Positions 19,356 to 27,914 of a stretch of DNA of 64,000 nt are shown here, piece by piece; within the stretch, counting starts at the first letter, position 1, and each line of letters opens with the position of its first letter. This DNA is from Terriglobia bacterium (GTDB taxonomy: Bacteria > Acidobacteriota > Terriglobia > Bryobacterales > Bryobacteraceae), in contig JAJPIT010000099.1 of NCBI GenBank assembly GCA_021324615.1, forward strand, positions 20,890 through 84,889. The letters are read 5' to 3'. Both the position numbers and the translations under genes were made by a program. The notes beneath the pieces were generated by a model. That model was not told the origin of the DNA, searched no databases, and saw only the letters and a list, made by a program, of their open reading frames with translations.

Positions 19356-19376
19356 AAAAAAACCAGGAGAGAATTC

Positions 19377-19739
19377 GTGGCACACGTGCTATTCCAATAC
19401 GCCCTTCTGGCGGCCGGATTGATCGGCGCGCTGGCCCTGTTCCTCAGCCTCAAGCGGGAAATCCAACGCAATGCCGCCCGCCACGGCCGGCGGCTGGAGG
19501 AGATGGCGGCGCGCGTCTCCCAGTTTCAGAATCCCGCCCCGGAGCCGGTGTACATCCCGGCTCCGCCGGCGCGTTCCGGCCTGAACCTGAGCAAGCGCGT
19601 ACAGGCCCTGCGCATGGTTCGGCGAAACGAAGACGTCTCCACCATTGCCGCCGCCCTGGGCGTGACCCGCAAAGAAGTGGAACTGCTGGTGCGCGTACAG
19701 ATGATGGGCCGGGAGGCCGCCGCGCGCGCCGGCAAGTAG
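19377..19739 (+). CDS. DUF2802-like small membrane protein of the flagellar locus
   Basis: 120-residue protein starting at GTG 19377 (preceded by AGGAG). It has one N-terminal transmembrane helix (YALLAAGLIGALALFLSL), a charged linker, and a C-terminal helix-turn-helix-like segment (KRVQALRMVRRNEDVSTIAA, then LGVTRKEVELLVRVQ). This order (TM, linker, 'GLS..EIA..L' motif) is that of DUF2802 proteins, which occur in flagellar/chemotaxis operons and whose function is unknown. It is the last gene of the flagellar run before the sensor kinase. Confidence 0.7.
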   Translation: MAHVLFQYALLAAGLIGALALFLSLKREIQRNAARHGRRLEEMAARVSQFQNPAPEPVYIPAPPARSGLNLSKRVQALRMVRRNEDVSTIAAALGVTRKEVELLVRVQMMGREAAARAGK

Positions 19740-19856
19740 CTCCCTTGCGAAACCGCTTCGCCGCCCTCGAACTCCAGAATGCCAGGTACCATTACCTCCT
19801 AATCGCGAAGTACCTTGCTGTGTTTGGCGGCGCGTCCCAGACTTATAAGCGGAAAG

Positions 19857-21743
19857 ATGGAGCGCACCGACTTCGAACAGTGGAAAGCAAAGGAGGTGGC
19901 GCGGCTGCTGGCCCTGGTCGAAACCGAGCGCCGCTACTACCAGGAGATCGTCGCGTCGCTGCCGGTGGCGCTGGCCGTGCTCAGCTCGGACCGTTCGATC
20001 CTGTCGGCGAATCGCAGCTTCCGGCAGACGTTTGGCCTCCGCGGCGAGGATATGCGCCGCAAAACGATTGAGCAGATTCTGCCGTCGCCGGAGTTGGTGG
20101 AATGCATTCGCCAGGCGCATCTGCGCTCCGGCGGCCCATCCTCGGCTTTCCTCCAGATCGAAGGCCGCCGTTTCCGCGCCGCCGCCGTGCCCATTCGAAA
20201 TTGGGACGAAGAGGGCGATCTGGAAACGCTGCTGATGATCGAGGAGGCGGCCGGCGGCGAACTCCCTCATCCGCAGGCCTCCGCCGCACCTCCCGCTGCC
20301 CCTTTGGAGATTCCGGCGGTGATCTGGAAGGCGGATCCGCGCACTTTCGCGTTCACTTCCGTCGCCGGCGCGGCGGAAGAACTGCTCGGCTATCCGGCCG
20401 CGCACTGGATCTCCACACCTCAGTTTTTCCGCGAACGAATCCATCCGGAAGACCGCGCCGCAACCATGGCATTTTACGAAGCCGCCGTCGGCCGCCCGGG
20501 GGACTTCAGCGCCGAGTTTCGCGCCGTCGCCGCCAGCGGCGCCGTCCTCTGGTGCCGGGAAACGATCCGCAGCAGCGATCGCGGATGGAGCGGCGTGCTC
20601 ATCGATATCGGCTCCCGCAAGCAACTGGAGCGCGAAATAGTGGCGGCCGAGCGCACCGAGGCCTTGCGGGCCGCCGCCAGCCGCCTGGCGCACGATCTCA
20701 ACAATCCGCTGATGATCATCACCGGCTATGGCGAAGAGCTGTTGCAATCGCTGCCCGCAAACGAGCCCGCGCGCGCTGACGTCGCGCAGATCCTGACCGC
20801 GACAGAACGGATCTCCGGCATCGCCGCGCAACTGCTCAATTACACCCGCCGCGCCGCCGGGCCGGCCAAGCCGGTGGAGCTGAACGCGCTGCTGGCGCGG
20901 CTCGAAGAAAAGATTCCAGGCCATGACCGCGTCTCGGTCGAAATCGCTCCGGCGGGCGAAGCGGTCTGGGCCCTGGCCGACGCCGCTCAGCTCGAAGAGA
21001 TTCTACAGGCCCTGGCTTCGCCGGCGCGGGAGGAAGCCCGGGAGCGCTCGCGCTTGTCCATTTCCTGCGGGGTTCACACCCTCGCCGAGCACGTTCCAGG
21101 CGCTCCGCTGGCCCCCGGCGCCTATGCCCGGATCACCATTGTTGACAATGGCCGCGGAACCGATTCCCCCAGCGGCGTCTTCGAAGCGGCGGTGCTCGGC
21201 AAGGACCCCAGCGCCAGCCGCGCTTACGCCATCATCCGCGAGTGGGGCGGCGACCTGGTGTTTTCCAGCGAGCCGTTCCGCGGCTCGACGTTCACGATTT
21301 ATCTCCCTCTGAGCCGGCCGGAACCCGCCTCGGCCGCGGTCGCGCCGCCCGAGCCGCCGACGCCCGAGCCGCCGCGCATGCCCACCATTCTGCTGGTAGA
21401 GGACGAGCCCGGCATTCGCGCCCTGGTCCGCAAGATCCTTCGGCGCGAGCACTATGCCGTGCTGGAAGCGGCCAGCGGGGAAGAGGCCCTCCATGTCGCC
21501 GCCGCGCAACAGGACCGGATCGACCTGCTGGTGACCGATGTGATTCTACCCGGCATCACCGGCCGCGAGCTGGCCGAGAAACTGCGCGTATCGCTGCCGG
21601 AGTTGAAGGTGCTCTACGTTTCCGGCTTTACCTCCGACGAGTCGGTGCGCGCCGGAGCCTTCCCGCCCGGGGCGAAGTTCCTGCAAAAGCCGTTCACCCT
21701 CAGCGCGCTGGTCGGTAAAGTCCGGGAGGCCCTGGCGGATTGA
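19857..21743 (+). CDS. Hybrid PAS sensor histidine kinase/response regulator
   Basis: 628-residue cytoplasmic-looking hybrid kinase; no membrane helix is visible. Order: coiled N-terminus; PAS-like domain (ASLPVALAVLSSDRSILSAN) at ~25-120; second PAS (AVIWKADPRTFAFTSVAGAA) at ~155-255; HisKA dimerisation helix with LAHDLNNPL (H279); HATPase with IVDNGRG and FRGSTFTIYLPL; C-terminal receiver from ~508 (TILLVEDEPGIRALV) with phospho-acceptor D561 in VTDVILPG and Lys in FLQKPFT. The N-box reads ILQALASPAREEA, without the usual Asn, so ATP binding may be altered. I chose ATG 19857; a TTG 14 codons earlier is in frame. It follows the flagellar genes directly, but the input signal is unknown. Confidence 0.87.
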   Translation: MERTDFEQWKAKEVARLLALVETERRYYQEIVASLPVALAVLSSDRSILSANRSFRQTFGLRGEDMRRKTIEQILPSPELVECIRQAHLRSGGPSSAFLQIEGRRFRAAAVPIRNWDEEGDLETLLMIEEAAGGELPHPQASAAPPAAPLEIPAVIWKADPRTFAFTSVAGAAEELLGYPAAHWISTPQFFRERIHPEDRAATMAFYEAAVGRPGDFSAEFRAVAASGAVLWCRETIRSSDRGWSGVLIDIGSRKQLEREIVAAERTEALRAAASRLAHDLNNPLMIITGYGEELLQSLPANEPARADVAQILTATERISGIAAQLLNYTRRAAGPAKPVELNALLARLEEKIPGHDRVSVEIAPAGEAVWALADAAQLEEILQALASPAREEARERSRLSISCGVHTLAEHVPGAPLAPGAYARITIVDNGRGTDSPSGVFEAAVLGKDPSASRAYAIIREWGGDLVFSSEPFRGSTFTIYLPLSRPEPASAAVAPPEPPTPEPPRMPTILLVEDEPGIRALVRKILRREHYAVLEAASGEEALHVAAAQQDRIDLLVTDVILPGITGRELAEKLRVSLPELKVLYVSGFTSDESVRAGAFPPGAKFLQKPFTLSALVGKVREALAD

Positions 21744-21744
21744 C

Positions 21745-21767
21745 GGCGGGACCGGAGCCTCCCCGCC
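21745..21767 (+). terminator. Hairpin in convergent gap after the sensor kinase
   Basis: GGCGGG (21745-21750) pairs with CCCGCC (21762-21767) around an 11-base loop, directly after the kinase stop. It is followed by A7 then T3 rather than a T-run, so it is not a textbook intrinsic terminator. Its place between convergent genes makes a transcription-end role plausible. Confidence 0.35.
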
Positions 21768-21797
21768 AAAAAAATTTCCGCCCTCCGGCCGGGCGTC

Positions 21798-22547
21798 CTA
21801 CTTTCGCGCAAACAGCGTGCGCGAGGGAACGCACCACAACCAGCCCAGGCCCGAAAGCGTAACGTCGCTTGCGCCCGCCTCGCGCAGAACTTTGGCGTAA
21901 CGCGCGGTGTGGAAAATATCGAAAATCACCAGCCGGCCGCCCGGCTTCAGGACCCGCCACATCTCGCGCACGGCCTGATCGCGGCCCTCCTCGTCGGGGA
22001 TGTTGTGAATCGCCAGCGTGGATACCACCGCGTCGAAGTGATGATCGGGATAAACCAGCTTGCGCGCGTCGCCGGTCTCGACTCGGACTCTGTCGGAGAC
22101 GCCTTCCAGCTTCGCGTTTTGCTTTGCCGCGTCGGCGGAGTTGCCGGAGAGATCGGCCTGGTTCCAGATATCAATGCCGGTGGCTTTGCCCGATTTGAGC
22201 CGCTTGGCCGCGCCGATCAGCATCAGGCCGCGCCCGCAGCCGACATCGAGCACCCGCTCTTCGCCTTTCAGTTCAAGCCAATCGAGCAGGCGGTCGCGCA
22301 GGGCAGGCTTGGCGACGCGGCTGGACCAGACCATGAATCCGCCGATTCCCAAATAGATCACGCCGGCGCCGCCGAGCACCGCCAGCAGTTCGGCCGAGGG
22401 CCCCGGATATTCGCTGTGATTGACCAGCCACAGCACCACCCCGATGGCCAGCGCCCAGCCGCCATGGGAGAACATCTTTTTCACCGTGACCGGCGCGTCG
22501 AGCCCGTAATCGGGTTTAGGAACGTTTCCTGCCACTGCTTCCGCCAT
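21798..22547 (-). CDS. Membrane-anchored class I SAM-dependent methyltransferase
   Basis: 249-residue protein with two N-terminal hydrophobic helices (GGWALAIGVVLWLVNHS and LLAVLGGAGVIYLGIGGFMVW), followed by a Rossmann methyltransferase domain. Motif I is RVLDVGCGRGLMLIGAAK, the acidic residue after strand 2 is in TGIDIW, motif II/III lies in HFDAVVSTLAIHNIPDE, and WRVLKPGGRLVIFDIFHT is the usual late motif. The catalytic domain should face the cytoplasm. The likely substrate is a membrane lipid or quinone-like molecule, but this is inference. It is the downstream neighbour of topA on the same strand with a 60-bp gap. Confidence 0.85.
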   Translation of the reverse strand: MAEAVAGNVPKPDYGLDAPVTVKKMFSHGGWALAIGVVLWLVNHSEYPGPSAELLAVLGGAGVIYLGIGGFMVWSSRVAKPALRDRLLDWLELKGEERVLDVGCGRGLMLIGAAKRLKSGKATGIDIWNQADLSGNSADAAKQNAKLEGVSDRVRVETGDARKLVYPDHHFDAVVSTLAIHNIPDEEGRDQAVREMWRVLKPGGRLVIFDIFHTARYAKVLREAGASDVTLSGLGWLWCVPSRTLFARK

Positions 22548-22607
22548 CGATACCAGGGTGGCATAAGCCGCCCCGCTTGTGCGTCCGGCGGCCGGGCCAG
22601 GTACGCT

Positions 22608-25034
22608 TCACCGGCTCACGACCGCTTCTTCCGGCGCCTGAGCCAGCGTCTTTTTGAACTTGCATTCCTGATTCGGGCACTGCGCCACCGGACCCGCTTT
22701 GAGGAACTTCTCAATCAGGTACGAAGAGCCGCACTCCGGGCACTTCTCCGGCATCGGCTTGCCCCAGGCCACGAAGTCGCAATCCGGATAGCGGCTGCAT
22801 CCATAAAACACCTTGCCGCGCTTGGAGCGCCGTTCGACGACCTCGCCTTCCGAACAGTTCGGGCACTTCACGCCGATGGTTTTCTGTTTGACGTACTTGC
22901 ACTTGGGATAGTTGCTGCACGCCACGAACTCGCCGTAGCGGCCGAACTTGCGCACCATGTTCGATCCGCACTGCGGGCACTTCTCATCGAGCGGCACATC
23001 CTGCGGCTTCTGCGCCGCGCCAAGCTGCTTGGTGGTCTTGCACTCCGGATAACCGGAGCAGGCCAGAAACTGGCCGAAACGGCCCTTTTTGAGCACCATC
23101 GGCCGGCCGCAGTTTTCGCAATACTCGGTTTCGTCCTGTTCGCTGACCGAGCCGTCCTCGGGGGCGAGCTCGCGCGTGTTGGTGCACTCGGGATAACCGG
23201 TGCAGGCGATGAAACGGCCATGCTTGCCCCACTTGATCACCATCGGCTTGCCGCACTTTTCGCAGACGAAATCGGTGGGCACCTCCATGCGCTTGATGTC
23301 GGTCATGTGTACGGCGGCGTGTTCCAGATCCTTTTCAAAGCGTTCGTAGAACTCGCTCATGGCCACGCGCCAGTCGATCTTGCCCTCTTCGATCTCGTCG
23401 AGCTCGGCTTCCATTCGCGCCGTGTAGGTCACGTCGAACAGATCGTTGAAGCTTTCCAGCAACAGATCGGTCACCACGATGCCCAACTCGGTCGGCACGA
23501 ACCGGCCGCCTTCTTTGCGGACGTACTCCCGCTCCTGAATGGTCGAAAGGATGGAAGCGTAGGTGGAAGGACGGCCCACACCATCGGCTTCGAGCTCCTT
23601 GACCAGCGTCGCTTCGGTGTAGCGCGGCGGCGGCTCGGTGAAATGCTGCTCCGGCGTGATCGAGCGGAACTTCAGCGTCTCGCCTTGGGTGACCGCCGGG
23701 AGCTTGTGCTTGAGCTCCTCGTCGTCCTCGTCCTTCTGATCCTTGCCTTCCTCGTAAATGCGCAGGAAGCCGTCGAACTTGGGGACGCTGCCGGTGGCGC
23801 GGAATAAATAGGTTGCGCCGTCCCGGCCTTTGGCCTCGATCTCGATGGTGGTCTGGTCGAACACCGCCGGCGTCATCTGGCTGGCGACAAATCGCATCCA
23901 GATCAGCCGGTAGAGCTTCAATTCGTCCTCGGCCAGGAATTTTTCGACGCTTTCCGGCGTCCGCAGCGCCGACGTCGGGCGGATCGCTTCGTGCGCGTCC
24001 TGGGCGTCTTTCTTGCTCTTGTAAACATTGGGCGCGGCGGGACAGTACCCGGCTCCGAACCGCTCCCGAATCATGCCGCGAACCTCCTCCAGCGCTTCCT
24101 GGGAGACGCGCGTCGAATCGGTTCGCATGTAGGTGATCAGGCCGACCGGGCCTTCGTCGGCGGACAGCTCCACTCCTTCATAGAGTTTCTGCGCCAGCAT
24201 CATGGTGCGCTTCACGCTGAAGCGCAGCTTGCGCGCGGCCTCCTGTTGCAGCGTGGAGGTGATGAACGGCGGCACCGGATTGCGCCGCTTCTCCCGGGTT
24301 GCGACCGATTTTACGACGTAAGCGGCGCCATCCAGCGCCCGGACGATTTCCTCTGCCGCCTCCGCGCCGCCGATTTCGACATTTTGATCGTCTTTGCGGG
24401 CCAGACGGGCGGTGAGCTGCGGCGGCTTTTTGCCCGCCAGGCTGACGTCGATGGTCCAGTACTCCCGGCTCTGAAACGCCTTAATTTCCCGTTCCCGCTC
24501 CACGATCAGCCGGAGCGCGACGGTCTGGACGCGCCCGGCCGAAAGCCCGCGGCGAACCTTATCCCAGAGCAGGGGCGAGATTTTGTAGCCGACCAGACGA
24601 TCCAGCACGCGGCGCGCCTGCTGCGCATCCACCAGATGGAGATTCACCGACCCGGGCCGCTCAAACGCCTTCTGAATGGCGTTCTTGGTGATCTCATTGA
24701 ACATCACCCGGTAGATTCGCGGGCCCTTTTTTCCGTCTTTGAGTTCTTCCTGGAGATGGAAACAGATGGCCTCCCCTTCCCGATCCGGGTCCGCGGCAAG
24801 GTAGACCGCTTCGGCGGACTTGGCTGCCTTCTTCAGCTCGTCGATCAGCTTCTTTTTGCCTTCGATGATGACGTATTTGGGCTTGAATTCGTGATCGATA
24901 TCGACCGCCAGGTCCTTTTTGGGCAGATCCTTGACATGGCCAAGCGAGGCCTTTACCAAATATTGCTTGCCGAGATATTTGCCGATCGTTTTCGCCTTCG
25001 CGGGCGACTCGACGATCACGAGATTTTTTGCCAT
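22608..25034 (-). CDS. topA: DNA topoisomerase I (type IA)
   Basis: 808-residue enzyme that relaxes negative supercoils. The ATG at 25034 gives the classic N-terminus AKNLVIVESPAKAKTIGKYL (Toprim). A TTG five codons upstream is the only alternative. DPDREGEAICFHL is the Toprim acidic motif, and LITYMRTDS near residue 302 holds the catalytic Tyr. The C-terminus has five four-Cys zinc-ribbon units in a row, starting CEKCGKPMV, CENCGRPMV, CPQCGSNMV, CPNCSEGEV and CPECGSSYL, the last ending CPNQEC. It lies downstream of dprA on the same strand (gap of 81 bp), an arrangement common in bacteria. Confidence 0.97.
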   Translation of the reverse strand: MAKNLVIVESPAKAKTIGKYLGKQYLVKASLGHVKDLPKKDLAVDIDHEFKPKYVIIEGKKKLIDELKKAAKSAEAVYLAADPDREGEAICFHLQEELKDGKKGPRIYRVMFNEITKNAIQKAFERPGSVNLHLVDAQQARRVLDRLVGYKISPLLWDKVRRGLSAGRVQTVALRLIVEREREIKAFQSREYWTIDVSLAGKKPPQLTARLARKDDQNVEIGGAEAAEEIVRALDGAAYVVKSVATREKRRNPVPPFITSTLQQEAARKLRFSVKRTMMLAQKLYEGVELSADEGPVGLITYMRTDSTRVSQEALEEVRGMIRERFGAGYCPAAPNVYKSKKDAQDAHEAIRPTSALRTPESVEKFLAEDELKLYRLIWMRFVASQMTPAVFDQTTIEIEAKGRDGATYLFRATGSVPKFDGFLRIYEEGKDQKDEDDEELKHKLPAVTQGETLKFRSITPEQHFTEPPPRYTEATLVKELEADGVGRPSTYASILSTIQEREYVRKEGGRFVPTELGIVVTDLLLESFNDLFDVTYTARMEAELDEIEEGKIDWRVAMSEFYERFEKDLEHAAVHMTDIKRMEVPTDFVCEKCGKPMVIKWGKHGRFIACTGYPECTNTRELAPEDGSVSEQDETEYCENCGRPMVLKKGRFGQFLACSGYPECKTTKQLGAAQKPQDVPLDEKCPQCGSNMVRKFGRYGEFVACSNYPKCKYVKQKTIGVKCPNCSEGEVVERRSKRGKVFYGCSRYPDCDFVAWGKPMPEKCPECGSSYLIEKFLKAGPVAQCPNQECKFKKTLAQAPEEAVVSR

Positions 25035-25115
25035 AAGATGCTGAGTCAACCTTAACTGGGTATGGTAGTCCGGTAAACAACCGAAATCTTACCACGCCCG
25101 GCGGGACGGGCAAGC

Positions 25116-26282
25116 TCAAGACCCCCAAACCCTAAGAAAACTCTGACCCGGCATCTGCCGGACCAGGCCCGCCAGCTCGAGCTCGAATAAGATCGCGATA
25201 ATCTCCGACGGGCTGGTGCCCTCCAAAGTTTCCACCAGTTGATCCAGGGAAACCGCCGAATCGGGTTTGAGGGCCTGAAGTACCGCGCGGCTGGCTGGAT
25301 TTAGAGATGCGGCGGCGGGCGCGCTCGACTCATTTGTGTTTATATCATTTAAATTCAATTGTTTACGGAAGTGATCCGAAAGCCGCCGCCGGTCCTCGGC
25401 CGGCAGCTCCACCACCACGTCGTTCCACTCCTGCACCAGCTTGGCGCCCTGCTTGATTAGCAGGTTTGGCCCCCAACTCATTTTGGATGTTATATTTCCG
25501 GGAACTGCGAAGACTTCCCGGCCCTGCTCCGCCGCCAGTTTGGCGGTAATCGAGGAGCCCGAATACTCGCCGCCCTCGACAATCACCACTCCGGCGCTCA
25601 TGCCGCTGATGATGCGGTTGCGAACGGGAAAATTCTGCGGATACGCCGGCGTTCCCATCGGGAATTCGGACACCGTCAGGCCTTTTTCCGCAATCTCCAG
25701 TGACAGCTTGCGGTTTTCGGCCGGATAAATCTGGTCGACGCCGCAGCCGAATACCGCGACCGTGTTTCCCTCCGCCTCCAGCACGGCTTTGTGCGCTGCC
25801 GTATCGATTCCGCGGGCCATGCCGCTCGCAATGGTCAGGCCGGCGCCGGCGGCGAGGTCGCGGGCGAGCCGGGCGGCCACCGCGGTCCCGTACGCCGTGG
25901 GCCGGCGCGTGCCGACCACGCCGATCATCACGCTGTGCAGCAATTCCACCCGGCCGCGAACATACAGCACCGGCGGCGGATCGAAGATGCCAAGCAGGCG
26001 CGGCGGATAGCGCGGATCGGTCAGCGGGATCAACTGCGCACCGGATTCCCGCAATTTTTCCTGCTGGCCGGCCGCTTCCTCGAAGGCGCACCCGCTGGCG
26101 ATGCTTTGCGCCACACCGCCCGGCAGCCCGGCCGCCTCCAGCTCAGACCGCGAAGCCCGGAAAATCGCCTGAGGAGTCCGAAAAATCGCGATCAACTGAC
26201 CGGCCTTGCGCGTCCCCAACCCAGGGGTCAGGCGCAGGGCAAGCCAATGAAGCTCAGCGTCGTTATCGAGGGTCGGCCGCAT
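25116..26282 (-). CDS. dprA: DNA-processing protein DprA (Smf)
   Basis: 388-residue protein that binds incoming single-stranded DNA and loads RecA during natural transformation. The N-terminal helical domain (LALRLTPGLGTRKAGQL) is followed by the Rossmann core with GVVGTRRPTAYGTAVA, SGMARGIDTAAHKAVLEAEG, FGCGVDQIYPAENRKL and EYSGSSITAKLAAEQGREVF, all family hallmarks. The last ~65 residues form the winged-helix domain. The linker around residues 302-316 (KQLNLNDINTNESS) is encoded by a markedly AT-rich patch (25325-25375). It is followed by topA on the same strand. The start is ATG at 26282. Confidence 0.95.
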   Translation of the reverse strand: MRPTLDNDAELHWLALRLTPGLGTRKAGQLIAIFRTPQAIFRASRSELEAAGLPGGVAQSIASGCAFEEAAGQQEKLRESGAQLIPLTDPRYPPRLLGIFDPPPVLYVRGRVELLHSVMIGVVGTRRPTAYGTAVAARLARDLAAGAGLTIASGMARGIDTAAHKAVLEAEGNTVAVFGCGVDQIYPAENRKLSLEIAEKGLTVSEFPMGTPAYPQNFPVRNRIISGMSAGVVIVEGGEYSGSSITAKLAAEQGREVFAVPGNITSKMSWGPNLLIKQGAKLVQEWNDVVVELPAEDRRRLSDHFRKQLNLNDINTNESSAPAAASLNPASRAVLQALKPDSAVSLDQLVETLEGTSPSEIIAILFELELAGLVRQMPGQSFLRVWGS

Positions 26283-26333
26283 TTAAAGGATGTGTCTTGA
26301 AGGCCCCCGAATTCTCAAGTACCCTGAAGGTTT

Positions 26334-26765
26334 ATGACACCGGCGACGTACGATGACGTCAATCTGATCCTGAAACTTTACGATATGCGCCGCGAGGAAC
26401 AGATGCGCATCGCCCGCGCGTGGTTTTCGGCCAATTTCAAACCGAAAAACATGGCCGAATACGACCGGCTCTGCCCCAAAGGCTCCGGCATGAACGCGCA
26501 CGCGCGCCAGGTCATCACCTACTGGGACATGGTCGCGTCCTTTATCTGTTCGGGTGTGTTGAACCAGGAGCTTTTCTTTCAAAGCGGCCGCGAGCTGTTG
26601 TTCGTATGGACCCGCGTGGAGCCGATCCTGGCGGAGTGGCGCGCGCTCTATAACGATCCGAACTGGCTGAAGAATCTGGAGACGGTGGGAACGGCGTACG
26701 CCGAATATATGAAGAAGCGGAGCGCGGAGGCCTACCAGAGTTTCGTCGCAAGAGTGCGGAGTTGA
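26334..26765 (+). CDS. Conserved-looking hypothetical protein, helical
   Basis: 143-residue predicted all-helical cytoplasmic protein without a recognised catalytic motif. It starts ATG 26334 (MTPATYDDVNLILKLYDMRR). Aromatic-rich central helices follow (ARQVITYWDMVASFICSG, then LNQELFFQSGRELLFVW) and an amphipathic C-terminus. The pattern is reminiscent of DUF4760-type proteins, but I would not assign it on this evidence. It is divergent from dprA (51-bp gap) and 10 bases upstream of the next small gene, so the two likely form a pair. Confidence 0.65.
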   Translation: MTPATYDDVNLILKLYDMRREEQMRIARAWFSANFKPKNMAEYDRLCPKGSGMNAHARQVITYWDMVASFICSGVLNQELFFQSGRELLFVWTRVEPILAEWRALYNDPNWLKNLETVGTAYAEYMKKRSAEAYQSFVARVRS

Positions 26766-26775
26766 GGCGTATTTT

Positions 26776-27039
26776 TTGAGGCGCGAACCGGAGTTTTTCG
26801 GCAAACAGGAACTGATCCTGATCTACATCGCGAAAAGGCTCAAAGAAGCGCTGCGGCTGGAGAAGGTGCTCAGCGACGCCGGCTTCGATTACCTGGTGGA
26901 GCCGGATAAGTATTCCGGCGGGATCATTTTCCGCAGCGAGCGGATCGGCGCGTTCTTTTATGTCGCCGAAGCCGCCCAGACGGCGGCCCGGGAACGGATG
27001 CTCGGAGCGGGATTCGCGCCGTACCGGCCGGAACCGTAG
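26776..27039 (+). CDS. Small hypothetical protein (DUF2007-like fold possible)
   Basis: 87-residue protein beginning at TTG 26776, since no ATG occurs in frame before the conserved-looking part. ILIYIAKRLKEALRLEKVLS followed by DAGFDYLVEPDKYSGG suggests a beta-alpha-beta-beta fold of the kind seen in DUF2007 'putative signal transducing' proteins, which sense by binding small ligands or metals. The assignment is tentative. It is closely downstream of the helical hypothetical protein and 176 bp before the EpsI gene; that gap is GC-rich and shows nothing recognisable. Confidence 0.5.
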   Translation: MRREPEFFGKQELILIYIAKRLKEALRLEKVLSDAGFDYLVEPDKYSGGIIFRSERIGAFFYVAEAAQTAARERMLGAGFAPYRPEP

Positions 27040-27203
27040 CGGCGTCCTGCGCCGTGGGGTAGGCACGCAACCGGGCGCGTCGCTCGCGGGCGGCCCGGAT
27101 GCGCCGCCGCAGGCCTCCGGATCCAGCCTCTCGCCGGCGCCCGGCGTCTTCGGCAAGCGGGCCGCGCCTCGCTCGCGGAGCGTTTTCGTTACACTGGAGA
27201 AGT

Positions 27204-27208
27204 AGGAG
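27204..27208 (+). promoter_or_regulatory. Shine-Dalgarno fixing the GTG start of the EpsI gene
   Basis: AGGAG at 27204-27208 lies seven bases before GTG 27216. It argues for GTG 27216 over the in-frame upstream ATG at 27099, whose extra 39 residues are Arg/Ser/Pro-rich and unlike a signal or anchor. Confidence 0.7.
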
Positions 27209-27215
27209 AAGCGGT

Positions 27216-27869
27216 GTGACCAATTTCCTCAAATCGACTCCCGCGCGCGTGGTCACCGTATTGTTGATCGCCCAGGCGGCGCTGCTCTATAGCTCGATCC
27301 GGCCGGAGGCCGTTCCCCCGGGAAAACCGCTGGCGGACTTTCCGAAACAGCTTGGAGAATGGCAGTCTCTGCGCGAAGGAGTGGTCGAGCCCGAGGTGAT
27401 GGCGGTGTTGCAGGCCGACGACGTGCTTACCCGGATTTACGGCAACACGGCGACCGGCCAGCAGGCGGACCTCTATATCGCCGCGTTTCGTTCGCAGCGC
27501 AACGGCAAGGCGCCGCACTCGCCCAAGAACTGCCTGCCGGGCAACGGCTGGATGCAAGTGGACTCCGCCGAGATCCGCATTGATGACGGCGCCGGCGCGA
27601 TCATTCCGGTGAACCGCTACATCATCCAGCACGGCGACGACCGAAGCCTGGTGCTGTACTGGTATCAATCGCGCGATCGCGCGGTGGCGGGAGAATTTAA
27701 GGCCAAGTTCTGGGTGATCGCCGACGCCATCCGCTACAATCGCACGGACACGGCTCTGATCCGCGTCATTGTCCCGATTCCGGGCAAGGATGTCGATACC
27801 GCGCAGCAGACCGCGATACATTTCGTGCAGGCGACCTTCCCGACGATCCGCCGGTTTTTGCCCTCCTAG
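27216..27869 (+). CDS. EpsI-family (exosortase-associated, DUF3485) protein
   Basis: 217-residue protein with a single N-terminal hydrophobic helix (PARVVTVLLIAQAALLYSSI), then the EpsI domain: PKQLGEWQSLREGVVEPEVMAVLQ-type opening, YIAAFRSQRNGKAPHSPKNC, and CLPGNGW near residue 108 with the conserved His before it, later RYIIQHGDDRSLVLYWYQSR. EpsI proteins work with exosortases in exopolysaccharide export and PEP-CTERM sorting, often as a C-terminal fusion. Here no exosortase, PEP-CTERM protein or polysaccharide cluster is within reach, which is unusual. It is convergent with nothing; the peptidase-like operon follows 45 bp later on the same strand. Confidence 0.85.
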   Translation: MTNFLKSTPARVVTVLLIAQAALLYSSIRPEAVPPGKPLADFPKQLGEWQSLREGVVEPEVMAVLQADDVLTRIYGNTATGQQADLYIAAFRSQRNGKAPHSPKNCLPGNGWMQVDSAEIRIDDGAGAIIPVNRYIIQHGDDRSLVLYWYQSRDRAVAGEFKAKFWVIADAIRYNRTDTALIRVIVPIPGKDVDTAQQTAIHFVQATFPTIRRFLPS

Positions 27870-27914
27870 CGCGGGATGAATGCCGGCCTCCGATTCCGCT
27901 AGACTGTTGCTTGA

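Noticed and set aside
21909..23807. 632-codon plus-strand frame antisense to the methyltransferase and topA
   Set aside because: Spans two real minus-strand genes and their gap; the product is low-complexity.
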